64,000 nt of DNA from JABMMZ01 sp040386935 (GCA_040386935.1 JAZKEQ010000001.1:140319-204318), one strand, 5' to 3'. Shown: positions 28,248 through 37,404, counted from the first letter of the stretch. A program made the numbers and translations. The notes: generated from the sequence alone by a model not told the origin.

Positions 28248-30244
28248 AGTTTACTTCTCCTTCCATCTTTAAAGTATGCGACCACCATGAAGCGGGACAC
28301 CTCCTTGCTGGTCTTCCAATAGCGGTGATTAAAAAACAACTGACCGCCATTTGCTGTACCAATTGTATGGTAAGCCATATCAGTCCCTAATGCTAAAACT
28401 TTATAGTGACTTACATCATTATCAAATTCATAATCCCAAAAAATAGTAACACAGTATTTAGCTGAATCATTGACAATATAACTTACTTTTACTTCAGGCA
28501 TCAGATGCCTATGTTTCATTTTAACAACAATTGGATTGGCTGATCCTGAATATCGCCCATTATCAGTAACAGCCTCCAGGGTATAGCTATATGTTTCACC
28601 TGATTTAACAGTTGTATCTATAAATTCATTTTCTCTAAAATTAATATCATAAACTTTTTTTTCAGCACTTGCCATACTACTCCTTTTGAGTACATACTTA
28701 ACAACTCTCAAATTATTGCTCTTATACCAATGCAACTGAATACCACTATCTATTGAGCTTGCCTCATAGATTACCGGCACATCAGGTAAAATATTATTTT
28801 TTGTCATTAATGAACATGCCGCACTTTGTTGAGACTCATTATAGCGCTTATCGACAGCTGTAACTTTATAAAAAACGCTGTCATTCAGCATATTTGTTGG
28901 CAGAGTATCATAAAAAAAAGTATCATTAAAATAGTGAGTGCTTATTAGCGAAAACTCATGACTCCTGGTATTCCCTTTATAAACTCTATAGGCCATGAAG
29001 TCACTTGACTGGCATGAATTCCAATTTAAAGTAACAAGTCCGTTGCTATCTATTAAGGAATTTGCAAAAACCGGCACATCAGGAGGGAATGAATCAACTT
29101 GTTGAATGAGCAAGGGGTGTGAATACATTTGAGTGTTGTTTTTTGTTACTGCAACAACTTTGAGATAAACAGATTCTGACATCATTTCAGGCAATAAAAT
29201 TTCCTTTATATCGGACTTGTATAAACTTGTATCAAGAGGAATAAATAGGCCCATTATTGAATCTGATTTACAAACCCTGAATCCTTTTATTTTAGTCCGT
29301 TCCAATGAATCAAAAGACCACCTTAAACCTAGGCTATTATTACTGGCAGTAAAAGTTTCGAGGAATTGAGGATATGCTTCAGTAAAGGGATACACTACAA
29401 TACTAACAGATTGAGAGGCTTGGCTTAACAATCCAAAATAGTTTACCCCTTTGACACGGTAAAATATTGGCTCCCCTAAAATGCCAGGGGTATCTAAATA
29501 CAATTGAGGTGCATCATTACTGTACAACAAAAAAGTTGAATCAACCGACTGATAAGTCAACCCAGAGTCTAGCGAACGCTCAACCCTAAAGGCATGATAA
29601 ATCTTATCTGCTCCCGGTGGCTTCCATTCTAACAGTATCTTACCTCCCGAAAATGTTGTTGACAAATTATTTATTTCAGGCATTTCCGTATACTGCCCGG
29701 CATTGACAACAAATACCTGAGTATCTCTTATCGGACTATTTACGGGATATAATTTATATAAATATGTTTCAGCGTTTTTTGTTGAATAATCAATAATTCC
29801 CAGTCCGGCAGCCATTGTCAATTTAAAGTCACGTTGCAAACTCAGCATTGAAAAGATATAACAATTATTATCCTCCTCAATCCTTTGAAGCAGATCAGCC
29901 TTTGATGTTATATCTCTTTTTGATTCAAGACATGATGACAACAATTGAGTTTTTGAATTATCTAGTATCGAACTATCTACATGAGGGTTTATTACCCCGC
30001 CACCTATCAATACACTTTCTCCATCAGTAATTTGCACCCCATTTTTGGCTATGGTATAACGCTCCAAATGATAGCCGTAGCGGCTCCATTCTCTCCATAA
30101 TTTAATATCACCTGGTGTCCATCGAATTGCTATTCCATCATTAAATACATGTGTTTGTACTACTAGTTTCAGCGACTCTTGTCCCACAAGATTACCTACA
30201 ATTAGAAAAAAAAGTATACCTAAAATAATTTTCAAATTTCTCAT
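28244..30244 (-). CDS. Exported protein with multiple fibronectin type III domains
   Basis: 666 residues: signal peptide (to about VGQ, residue 21), a unique N-terminal region of about 180 residues beginning IAIRWTPGDIKLWREWSRYG, then at least four fibronectin type III (FN3) units recognisable by recurrent strands: GKILLEWKPPGADKIYHAFRVERS, LGLRWSFDSLERTKIKGFRVCKS, GLVTLNWNSCQSSDFMAYRVYKG and GIQLHWYKSNNLRVVKYVLKRSS. No T9SS tail or lipobox. FN3 arrays act as spacers or protein-binding modules on secreted proteins. Its start overlaps the stop of the 1581-residue gene and its stop overlaps the next start, both by ATGA, so the three products are likely made in fixed proportion. Confidence 0.88.
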   Translation of the reverse strand: MRNLKIILGILFFLIVGNLVGQESLKLVVQTHVFNDGIAIRWTPGDIKLWREWSRYGYHLERYTIAKNGVQITDGESVLIGGGVINPHVDSSILDNSKTQLLSSCLESKRDITSKADLLQRIEEDNNCYIFSMLSLQRDFKLTMAAGLGIIDYSTKNAETYLYKLYPVNSPIRDTQVFVVNAGQYTEMPEINNLSTTFSGGKILLEWKPPGADKIYHAFRVERSLDSGLTYQSVDSTFLLYSNDAPQLYLDTPGILGEPIFYRVKGVNYFGLLSQASQSVSIVVYPFTEAYPQFLETFTASNNSLGLRWSFDSLERTKIKGFRVCKSDSIMGLFIPLDTSLYKSDIKEILLPEMMSESVYLKVVAVTKNNTQMYSHPLLIQQVDSFPPDVPVFANSLIDSNGLVTLNWNSCQSSDFMAYRVYKGNTRSHEFSLISTHYFNDTFFYDTLPTNMLNDSVFYKVTAVDKRYNESQQSAACSLMTKNNILPDVPVIYEASSIDSGIQLHWYKSNNLRVVKYVLKRSSMASAEKKVYDINFRENEFIDTTVKSGETYSYTLEAVTDNGRYSGSANPIVVKMKHRHLMPEVKVSYIVNDSAKYCVTIFWDYEFDNDVSHYKVLALGTDMAYHTIGTANGGQLFFNHRYWKTSKEVSRFMVVAYFKDGRRSKL

Positions 30245-33200
30245 GGCAATATTGAATAGCTATTTTGACAAATGATTGAAGGTTTTGAACTCGATGGCAA
30301 ATAGTAATAGTAAAGCAGAGGCAATACCTGGTCAGTTTGGCTATTTTCAAACTTAAGTGTCGATAATTTATATAGCCATGGGTTGTTCTGAATTTTGGGA
30401 TTAGGGGAAATTGGTTTATTGGAAGAAACAGTTTGATTTGACATCAATACTTTTGCAGAATTTGGCAAGGCATTAGTTCCTGAAGATGATTGAGAATTGC
30501 TATAATAATTGATAAATAAATTTAAAGCTGTGCTATTAATTTTTTGATTACCGACAACATAAGTTGTTAATCCTTTTACAACTGAATTAAAATCATCAAT
30601 TACAATTTGCTTATAATCTATTTTTAGTTTCAACGAATTACCTGCATAGGATGGTTTAGAAAAACTATTTCCTGTTTTATCTGTCATCATTACTAATTTC
30701 TGAGAACCCGTTTGAACAAATTGCAACCCTTTATATGGGATTAATCCAAAAAGGGCAGTATCTCTGTTTAATTGCAAAAATTGAAGCAAATTGAGATCTT
30801 TTGATTGAAGCAAACTGTATACAGGCATTGCCTTATTCATGAACCATGAAGATTGCCTGTAATTAAGTATTGGCTTCAGCAATATATGATCTTTTGTAAT
30901 ACCTGGCAATTCAAATGCATCTAATAGTTCCTTTTTATCTGATATAACAACCTGCATATCATATCCAGAATTGCCTTGCTGCTTTGGAATACCAAACTTG
31001 AAATTTTTAATCTTATTCGCCAATGTCCCATACTCGCTAACACCAAACACATAAGACAACAAGGTTATCTCGTTTACTGAAGGCTTTGACGTTGTTAAAA
31101 CTGTGTTAGTAGTACCATTCCCATTAAAACTCAAACTACTTCCTGAATTTGTATTTGTATTTTCGCCCGTTGACAATTTTTTGCCTATAAATGTTATACT
31201 ATTGGCAGCAACCCGCTTTATGGTCAGCCTATACGATTGATTACTTTTAATAACTCCATTAGATAGGTTAAACGCAAGCAACTTACCATCGCATTGCACT
31301 TTAGATTCTGCTACCACATCTCCTTTTATGTCAGACAAAAGTGCAACAGTTTTTGTTCCTGAAACATTAAACAAATATGATTGAGGCAAAGCCAACTGAA
31401 TAAAATGTTGACTCCCTGCATCAGTATAATAATTAACCTGATTCATTACCGGGTAACTTGCCACAATATTAGTCGTTGCTATAGTTGTAGGTTGAGCACC
31501 AGTTTCAAAACAAATTACAGTACTTTCTTCAGCATTTTTTCCGTTGATTTGAACAGGAATGTACTGATTCTTTCTAATCACTTTTCTTCCATTTGAAAAA
31601 CCATTACTCATCGAACCACTTTTCTCCATCTCTTGCTTGATTTTATTAAACTCATTTTGTTCTGAAACTAAGACATTAATTGATTGCCCATTAGGATTCA
31701 CGAGTTGATAACTTGATTCAACATAGACTGCTTCAACCTGAACCAACAAACGCAACTTTTTTCGCCCAGGCAAAGCTTCAAAAGGCTCAAAAGTCATTTC
31801 ATTTTTTAAATCATTCCATAACATTTTACCAGAAATTAACCGACCATTATCTGATAATTCAAATTTTTTTATTGAAAATACAAATGGCCTTCCTTTGCTG
31901 TCTGAAAATTGTTTACCAATTGGCACAGAGAATTTAACTTTTGGAAGACTTAATGGATTGACATTAACACTTAAATGTTCCGGGGTTATGGATATAATAA
32001 TCGCAGTATCATTAAGCTTTTCCTGCAGCATCTCACATTGCTCACCTATTTCAAACTGTAATTTCATTTTTGCATTAATTATTCCTGCGATATTCACATG
32101 CACCATAGTTGAACCAGTGCTATAAAATGGATTAGGTCCTTCACAATACAATTTAGAAGCCATTGTCAGCGTTAGCAAGTCGACACTTCCTGATATTATT
32201 TTTGTCTTAAACTTAGCACCAACTCTTCCTTGTAGAAATGCATATAATTCACCTTTAGCAAACCATCCATTAATACCGGGGGTTTCATTACTAGATGTGC
32301 AATGCACATTTTTACCATAATTAGAAAGATTGATATCAAACCCAATAATTGCATTTAAATTTGCATAGATACTGACATTTTTTTCATTCCCGCTACTTCC
32401 TGCCACCATTGCAAAACGGGCTCCAAATGCAAAGGCATTACCGACTGCTATTTCATTTAAACTCCTCATACCGTCAGCCTTTGATTCTCCTAACAAACTG
32501 GTTATTTCTGCCGGCAAAGGAGCAGCTGATTTTACATCTGTACCTGCCATAAAATAAGCAGATAGTGAAGCATCTGCTATTTTATTAATCTTAAGTTTTA
32601 AAGCCAATGGCTGCAAAGGTGTACCAACCCAAAAGTACCATTTTGTGGGACTGAAATAAGCAGCAATTTCTCCTGCCAGTCCTCTGTGTCCAGCTCCAGT
32701 AATCTTATCATTGGCTATTCCTTGAAAATACACCGCACAATTGGCTTGATAGACATTATTTTTAAAATCAAAGTCTAGCAAAAAAGGACCTCCGGCTTTT
32801 CCTTTTGGTACATAATTATTTTTTAATTGTGTCCACTGATTCAAACCTTGTGAATTTTTAACATTTGCTTTGATATCTGTTTCTAAAACTTCTTTTTGTT
32901 TAGTCATCAAATCAATATCTCCATACAATGACAGTCTATTGATACCATTTTGAGCGTTAAACTGTATTTCTAAAATTGTATTTGCTGTAAATGCATTACT
33001 ACTTCCACTACCTCCAACACTCTTAAGACTTAGTCCTGCTTTGAATCCAAATCCTGATTTTACATCAGGCACATAAATTTTACCTGAAGCAGTTGACCCA
33101 TTATTTGAATTGATTATTCCATCAGTTTGAACAAATTCTCGCATGCCCCATGATGCACCTCCTATAAATCCATTTATTTCTGCACCCGGTACAAAAGGCA

Positions 33201-34986
33201 AGCAAGGATTTGACCATTTGGCGGCTGCATCGAAATACCAATACCTATGTCCTTTGACATTACCAAACATTATGCTAGCCTGTGCTTTGATATCCGGCTT
33301 TGTCATACTGAATTTAATTAATCCGGCCAATCCATTGCCATATTTAGGATCCTCGTTCATTACCAATAGCTGTCCGGCAAATGTGAAACAACTAAAATTT
33401 GCATTGAGATTCAAATTACTGATTGCGATTCTATCAAATTCTAACTTTTTACTCCTATCAACATCACTAATCTTACAAGTTATAAGGAGCCCTCCCTTAA
33501 CAGCTATTTTACTTACTAAATTCAGAGAAAAATCAACTCCTATGCCATGAAAATTATCTTTCCCAGTATAATAAAGTCTGTGAATAGTAATGGGATAACG
33601 TGAAAAGTGCTGACTATCGGGTTGATTATTCTTAAGCCCTAGATAAGCCACTTGAAAAGATGGATGATGATTTGTTACTTGCATACCTTGAAATTCAACT
33701 GATGGCAACTTAAACTTTACTCCTTCCTTTGCATTTGAATTGGCTATATCTAATTGACCATTTAGCATTGCTTGCAACAACACTTCTTCGTCTACTATAT
33801 CAACGTTGATATATGAATTTTTCCTCAATGTAAGTTTTGCAATTTTCAATGCTGGAATGGTCAGTTGCTTATTGATTGAAACTGTCATCCCAAAGCTATT
33901 ATCTAATCCTATTCTGGCGACATAATTCAATTGAGAAGTATCAGGCAATACAGGCATTCCAAGTCCCCCTCCCATTAAACCACTTATCAATTCATTCATC
34001 ACAATACCAATACAAACAGTATCAATAGAAAATTTCCACCCACCCAGCTTTCCTTTATTAAACGGCAAAACATGTCCACCAAAAACGGCACCACTGAATC
34101 CAAATTCATCTATCAATAAATCCTGAACACCTATTGTAGTTCTTTTCATTTCTGTTGATGAAAAATGTGAAGGCAAACTCACTACACCTTTCTGCAAATA
34201 AAATCCCTCCCATAAACCTCCGCTACTTCCTGTAATTGACTCCAAAGGATAATCTCCTGGAAATTTCATATCTGTAGCATTAAACTGTTCATTTAAATCG
34301 AGTACCGCATTACTAATGTTAAATACATATCCCGTTAATCCTCTTAATTGAAATGAAGGCATTGCAAACTGGACCAACCATTGCGACCAATGCTGAGTAA
34401 CTAGTGTAAAATCAGCTTTAACCTTTTGTCCTTCTGCTATTTTACCATTTTCCCCAACAGGCTGAATGAATCCAGAATTAAATAGTATTTGTCCATTTAC
34501 ACCAAATTCTTTCAGACCTTTACATTCAAATACTGCATAAGTCGCATGCTGGCCTTTTAGAAAAATTTCTGCCGCCTGACCTATCTTAAATTTACAATCA
34601 CTTATAAGAACTAATTTTACCGGACCGGCCAATCCATTATGCCTACTGAAACTAATATTTTCAGCTTTGAAAGCAATCAATTGATTACTCTTAGGCTCAC
34701 GAAATGCCATGCCTGCACTAAACACTGCTTTATCTGGAAATATATCAATATTATAAACAAGTATGGCAAAATTTAAATCCTTACTGTCGGGTGCTATTAA
34801 AAACTCTCCTTTAGGTTGATTAATAAAATCTGGACTTAGTTGATCGACTATCCTTCCTTCTGCAATAGCATTTTGAATACGTCCATTAATTGTATCAGCC
34901 TCACTCTGTGCCTTAACACAAGAGATGTTAATAATGAAAATAAATAATATTATAGATTGGAATAAACAGTAAAAGTTTCTCGTCAT
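30241..34986 (-). CDS. Giant exported protein of unknown function, first gene of a three-gene operon
   Basis: 1581 residues. An N-terminal signal (hydrophobic 10-22, cleavage near VKAQ) leads a beta-dominated chain. Distinctive stretches include LNFAILVYNIDIFPDKAVFS, GLAGPVKLVLISDCKFKIGQ and a central region rich in Gly/Ser and amphipathic strands. The end is polar (YYYLPSSSKPSIICQNSYS) without a T9SS sorting domain. I recognise no catalytic or binding family. Repeated phrases about residues 60-700 (KLTLRKNSYINVD, FKLPSVEFQGMQV, IAISNLNLNANFSCF, LNVIIGFDINL-like strands) suggest a long beta-helix or translocation/barrel-like fold. The promoter must lie in the AT-rich gap to its right. Partners, via 4-bp overlaps, are an FN3 protein and an SprB-repeat protein. 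Confidence 0.85.
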   Translation of the reverse strand: MTRNFYCLFQSIILFIFIINISCVKAQSEADTINGRIQNAIAEGRIVDQLSPDFINQPKGEFLIAPDSKDLNFAILVYNIDIFPDKAVFSAGMAFREPKSNQLIAFKAENISFSRHNGLAGPVKLVLISDCKFKIGQAAEIFLKGQHATYAVFECKGLKEFGVNGQILFNSGFIQPVGENGKIAEGQKVKADFTLVTQHWSQWLVQFAMPSFQLRGLTGYVFNISNAVLDLNEQFNATDMKFPGDYPLESITGSSGGLWEGFYLQKGVVSLPSHFSSTEMKRTTIGVQDLLIDEFGFSGAVFGGHVLPFNKGKLGGWKFSIDTVCIGIVMNELISGLMGGGLGMPVLPDTSQLNYVARIGLDNSFGMTVSINKQLTIPALKIAKLTLRKNSYINVDIVDEEVLLQAMLNGQLDIANSNAKEGVKFKLPSVEFQGMQVTNHHPSFQVAYLGLKNNQPDSQHFSRYPITIHRLYYTGKDNFHGIGVDFSLNLVSKIAVKGGLLITCKISDVDRSKKLEFDRIAISNLNLNANFSCFTFAGQLLVMNEDPKYGNGLAGLIKFSMTKPDIKAQASIMFGNVKGHRYWYFDAAAKWSNPCLPFVPGAEINGFIGGASWGMREFVQTDGIINSNNGSTASGKIYVPDVKSGFGFKAGLSLKSVGGSGSSNAFTANTILEIQFNAQNGINRLSLYGDIDLMTKQKEVLETDIKANVKNSQGLNQWTQLKNNYVPKGKAGGPFLLDFDFKNNVYQANCAVYFQGIANDKITGAGHRGLAGEIAAYFSPTKWYFWVGTPLQPLALKLKINKIADASLSAYFMAGTDVKSAAPLPAEITSLLGESKADGMRSLNEIAVGNAFAFGARFAMVAGSSGNEKNVSIYANLNAIIGFDINLSNYGKNVHCTSSNETPGINGWFAKGELYAFLQGRVGAKFKTKIISGSVDLLTLTMASKLYCEGPNPFYSTGSTMVHVNIAGIINAKMKLQFEIGEQCEMLQEKLNDTAIIISITPEHLSVNVNPLSLPKVKFSVPIGKQFSDSKGRPFVFSIKKFELSDNGRLISGKMLWNDLKNEMTFEPFEALPGRKKLRLLVQVEAVYVESSYQLVNPNGQSINVLVSEQNEFNKIKQEMEKSGSMSNGFSNGRKVIRKNQYIPVQINGKNAEESTVICFETGAQPTTIATTNIVASYPVMNQVNYYTDAGSQHFIQLALPQSYLFNVSGTKTVALLSDIKGDVVAESKVQCDGKLLAFNLSNGVIKSNQSYRLTIKRVAANSITFIGKKLSTGENTNTNSGSSLSFNGNGTTNTVLTTSKPSVNEITLLSYVFGVSEYGTLANKIKNFKFGIPKQQGNSGYDMQVVISDKKELLDAFELPGITKDHILLKPILNYRQSSWFMNKAMPVYSLLQSKDLNLLQFLQLNRDTALFGLIPYKGLQFVQTGSQKLVMMTDKTGNSFSKPSYAGNSLKLKIDYKQIVIDDFNSVVKGLTTYVVGNQKINSTALNLFINYYSNSQSSSGTNALPNSAKVLMSNQTVSSNKPISPNPKIQNNPWLYKLSTLKFENSQTDQVLPLLYYYYLPSSSKPSIICQNSYSILP

Positions 34987-35504
34987 AGTTTAATACGAAA
35001 ATAAAAATATGTTATATCAGTTGTTGCTTCTAAAAAATACAAAAAATAGATTTTAGTAAAAATTTGAAGCCTAAATCCTTAAGGGAAAAATACTAATATT
35101 CTTGAAATAATTGAAAAGGCAAACATTATGTCAGCTTATGAGAAAACAAGACTTCTGAAATATTTTACATCAATTAAAATTTTGATACAAGGATTTTAAA
35201 ATATTAAGAATAAAACAATAGCTTTCAACATTCAATTTCTAAAGATTGTGAATAATTATTTTAGAATATGGAGCGTAAAACATCCCCACAACCCTAAAAT
35301 CGAAGCCAAGAAAAAAATCACCCTTATGCGAAGTGAGGCATATCAACCTTTTGAATACATATAGTTACCATTAGTAACTGTATACCCCAAAATATCTCAC
35401 ACGAAATCAACTTTTCTATTGCTGATATAGGATAGATATCATAAAGAAAATGAAGTAGAAATTTACGGGAACAGATAATGTATTAATTTAAAAAAAGAGA
35501 ATAT
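34987..35504. other. Long AT-rich divergent intergenic region
   Basis: About 520 bp between the giant-protein operon (minus) and the dyad array of the SatD operon (plus). No ORF worth calling. The one clear element is a dyad, AGTTAC (35363-35368) and GTAACT (35374-35379) around CATTA, flanked by further AT pairing. It looks like an operator for a winged-helix regulator, but it is far from both starts (about 385 bp from the minus ATG and 250 bp from the plus ATG) and might be a remnant of a lost gene. Confidence 0.45.
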
Positions 35505-35616
35505 ATTATTAGGTCATAGCCTAATATTTATATATTATTAGTTTATAATCTAATATTTATACATTATAAGCCTATAAACTAATATTTGGCAGTTATAAGT
35601 ATATGAGCTAATATTG
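35505..35616 (+). repeat. Four tandem 29-bp dyad repeats upstream of the SatD-like gene
   Basis: Units begin at 35505, 35534, 35563 and 35592, an exact 29-bp period. Each has left arm ATTATTAG (ATTATAAG and GTTATAAG in units 3 and 4), an 8-nt spacer whose sequence varies, and right arm CTAATATTT (CTAATATTG in unit 4), with 4 nt between units. The arms are imperfect inverted repeats, so each unit is a candidate protein-binding dyad. Arms are conserved while spacers are not, which points to binding sites and not a simple microsatellite. The array ends 13 nt before the ATG at 35630. Confidence 0.85.
35585..35616 (+). promoter_or_regulatory. Putative promoter embedded in the dyad array
   Basis: TTTG at 35585-35588 (end of unit 3), a 20-nt spacer and TAATATTG at 35609-35616 (right arm of unit 4; one mismatch to TAnnTTTG). 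The predicted start is about 35621, so a protein bound to units 3 and 4 would cover both promoter boxes. Confidence 0.5.
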
Positions 35617-35629
35617 TATTATAGAACAA

Positions 35630-36313
35630 ATGAACAAAGCAGTTATTACAGGCGACATTATACAATCTACAAAGCTAAGAGTAGAAGGAAGAACTTTATT
35701 AACTAATAGTTTAAAAGATGCCCTTAAACTCTGGGATAAAGATTTTAATATGAAAAGCGAACTATATAGAGGCGATAGTTTTCAGTGTTTAGTACAGAAC
35801 CCTGCTAATGCGCTACGCATTTGTTTGATAATTAAAACATATATAAGGCGTTTAAATACAATTCATCCTTATGAAATTAGAAGAAAAAATGGAATGAATA
35901 AGAACCAAAATATTGCAAATCCAAGATGGATATTTGATGCAAGAATATCAATCGGTATTGGGAAGGTTTATGAACAGAATAGATCTATAGCAACATCGGA
36001 TGGAGAGGCTTTCCAATTATCAGGAAGACTATTAGACCAGATGAAGGCACAAAAACAGACATTGGCTATTAGCAGTAGCGATTCCTATAACAATGAACTG
36101 ATGACGGAGCTAACCCTACTGGATAGCTTGATACTAAAAACAACAGCATTGCAGTGTGAGGTTATTAACTTAAAACTACTGGGATATACAGAAACACAGA
36201 TTGCCAAAGATTTAAAAGTAGGACAATCAGCGGTAAACCAGCGATCAAATAGCGGCAGCTGGAATGCTATAGAAACTTTATTAAATAGATTTGAATATTT
36301 ATATGGCATCTGA
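35630..36313 (+). CDS. SatD-like protein (nucleotide-cyclase-like fold plus helix-turn-helix)
   Basis: 227 residues. Two parts are visible. Residues 1-150 have the spacing of a class III nucleotidyl cyclase/GGDEF-like palm: AVITGDIIQST with Asp9, LYRGDSFQCL with Asp49, DARISIGIGKV (about 104-114) and GEAFQLSGRLLDQM (about 126-139), matching the cyclase pattern of DI-GST, GD-F, RIGI and G--VN-A-RL. Residues 155-227 form a small helix-turn-helix (VINLKLLGYTETQIAKDLKV then GQSAVNQRSNSGSW). This is the layout of the SatD family. Catalysis is unproven; the two Asp could bind metal. The next gene overlaps its 3' end by 11 bp and encodes a DUF3307 membrane protein. It is a natural candidate for binding the dyad array in front of it. 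Confidence 0.78.
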   Translation: MNKAVITGDIIQSTKLRVEGRTLLTNSLKDALKLWDKDFNMKSELYRGDSFQCLVQNPANALRICLIIKTYIRRLNTIHPYEIRRKNGMNKNQNIANPRWIFDARISIGIGKVYEQNRSIATSDGEAFQLSGRLLDQMKAQKQTLAISSSDSYNNELMTELTLLDSLILKTTALQCEVINLKLLGYTETQIAKDLKVGQSAVNQRSNSGSWNAIETLLNRFEYLYGI

Positions 36314-37085
36314 ACAAATAACATTTTTCACCTTTGAGCAAGGCAACATTATTATACGTCTCCTAATTGCTCATTTTTTGAGCGATTTTGTATTCCAGAC
36401 CAAGAATATAGTGGCAAATAAAAAATGGCTGTCAAAACCTATGCTTATTCACATAAGCATTGTTTATGCTTGTACATCTTTATTAACAGGCTGGTGGATA
36501 GCAGCATGCATAATAAGCGTTTTACACTATCTGATTGATGGATTTAAAATTGAAGCTAGTGCAGCCAACAAAGGGACTGAATTAAGTCGATTTTTGACCG
36601 ATCAATTATTTCACATCATTGTCATAATTGCAGTTTGGACGGTAAACTTAGATATTTCAGCAAATGTACTTAGATCATTATCTCTGCCATTTATAAATTA
36701 CAGAATGAGTTTAATATTGTTGGGGTATCTTATTGTAATTGCGCCACTGGGCTACATCATCAAATTTGCTACACAAAAGATGCTTTCTAACAGACCAAAT
36801 ATTGATGCAAAAGTAGAATCTAACATTAACAACAATTCAGAAGAAACGCCAAAAAACGAACATGGTGGACAGCTTATTGGCATATTTGAACGCATAATTA
36901 TTCTAACTTTCGTTCTACTTGGTCAATATGAAGCTATTGGTTTTTTAATTACTGGCAAGAGCATCATTAGATTCACCAGTAATGATGGTGACCTAAAAAG
37001 CGAATATGTTTTGGTGGGGACCATGATGAGCTACTCAATGTCCATTTTAATAGGTGTAATGATTAATTGGTTATTGAGCGTATAG
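36303..37085 (+). CDS. DUF3307 membrane protein
   Basis: 260 residues from the ATG at 36303 (the TTG at 36291 is less likely). The DUF3307 signature is near the N-terminus: LLIAHFLSDFVFQTKNIVANKKW, then TGWWIAACIISVLHYLIDGFK with the His-Tyr-Leu-Ile-Asp block that is typical of the family. Four to six membrane helices in total, with a soluble loop (about 160-195) and two final helices (FVLLGQYEAIGFLI and SYSMSILIGVMINWLL). The conserved His/Asp in membrane-proximal positions could form a site, but function is unknown. Overlap with the SatD-like gene (11 bp) and the recurrence of this pair in other genomes, as far as I recall, indicate a functional unit: a cytoplasmic nucleotide-fold/HTH protein with a membrane partner. 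Confidence 0.85.
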   Translation: MASEQITFFTFEQGNIIIRLLIAHFLSDFVFQTKNIVANKKWLSKPMLIHISIVYACTSLLTGWWIAACIISVLHYLIDGFKIEASAANKGTELSRFLTDQLFHIIVIIAVWTVNLDISANVLRSLSLPFINYRMSLILLGYLIVIAPLGYIIKFATQKMLSNRPNIDAKVESNINNNSEETPKNEHGGQLIGIFERIIILTFVLLGQYEAIGFLITGKSIIRFTSNDGDLKSEYVLVGTMMSYSMSILIGVMINWLLSV

Positions 37086-37123
37086 CAACCAAACACCCAT
37101 CTATATCAGTACTCAATCATGAT

Positions 37124-37198
37124 TTATCTAATTAATTGCACCACCCCATTTACCACCTTGTGGTCGCCAACTTTGGGATAAAACAGATAATAGTAAGT
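37124..37198 (-). pseudogene. Orphan C-terminal tail of a T9SS type B (CHU_C) protein
   Basis: The minus strand encodes TYYYLFYPKVGDHKVVNGVV plus QLIR and a stop, identical in protein sequence to the end of the 44272 gene. Over 68 bp (37131-37198 against 44279-44346) only two bases differ and both are synonymous (Leu and His codons). There is no gene body upstream of it; the sequence switches at 37199 to plus-strand kinase DNA. It is the 3' scar of a deleted paralogue. Confidence 0.85.
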
Positions 37199-37220
37199 CG
37201 AAAATAAACAAGATGCATGT

Positions 37221-37403
37221 GCATGGCCACCAGTCGAAGGACATGGAATTCTGAGTAAGCGCATAGAAAGTATTAATCATTTATACAACTGTAATATGCG
37301 ATTGGATATAGAGTACCTGTCGGACAAAAACACAGGTATAACAGGCACCACTATCATGATTAGATTTCCACTTGCTTTGGTTAACAAAACAATACAACAC
37401 TAA
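37221..37403 (+). pseudogene. Histidine kinase C-terminal remnant (LytS-like)
   Basis: In frame to the stop at 37401 the translation reads GHGILSKRIESINHLYNCN and then DIEYLSDKNTGITGTTIMIR ending FPLALVNKTIQH. This is the G2-box and last strand region of the LytS/YehU-type ATPase (compare G-GIGL---KRI--LN and G--GT-V-I--P). The catalytic core and membrane part are missing, and the fragment has no start codon. It abuts the response regulator remnant with a 1-nt gap, as in an intact kinase-regulator operon. Confidence 0.75.
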
Positions 37404-37404
37404 C

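Noticed and set aside
33143..33550. 135-codon plus-strand ORF
   Set aside because: Lies wholly inside the 1581-residue gene on the other strand, with no start signal or recognisable protein.
35505..35616. CRISPR array
   Set aside because: The period is an exact 29 bp with only 4 nt between units; there are no spacer-length unique segments and no cas genes.
37131..37198. Direct repeat with 44279-44346 as attachment or transposon ends
   Set aside because: The differences are synonymous and the segment ends with the T9SS stop codon, so it is a gene tail and not an att site; there is no integrase or transposase.
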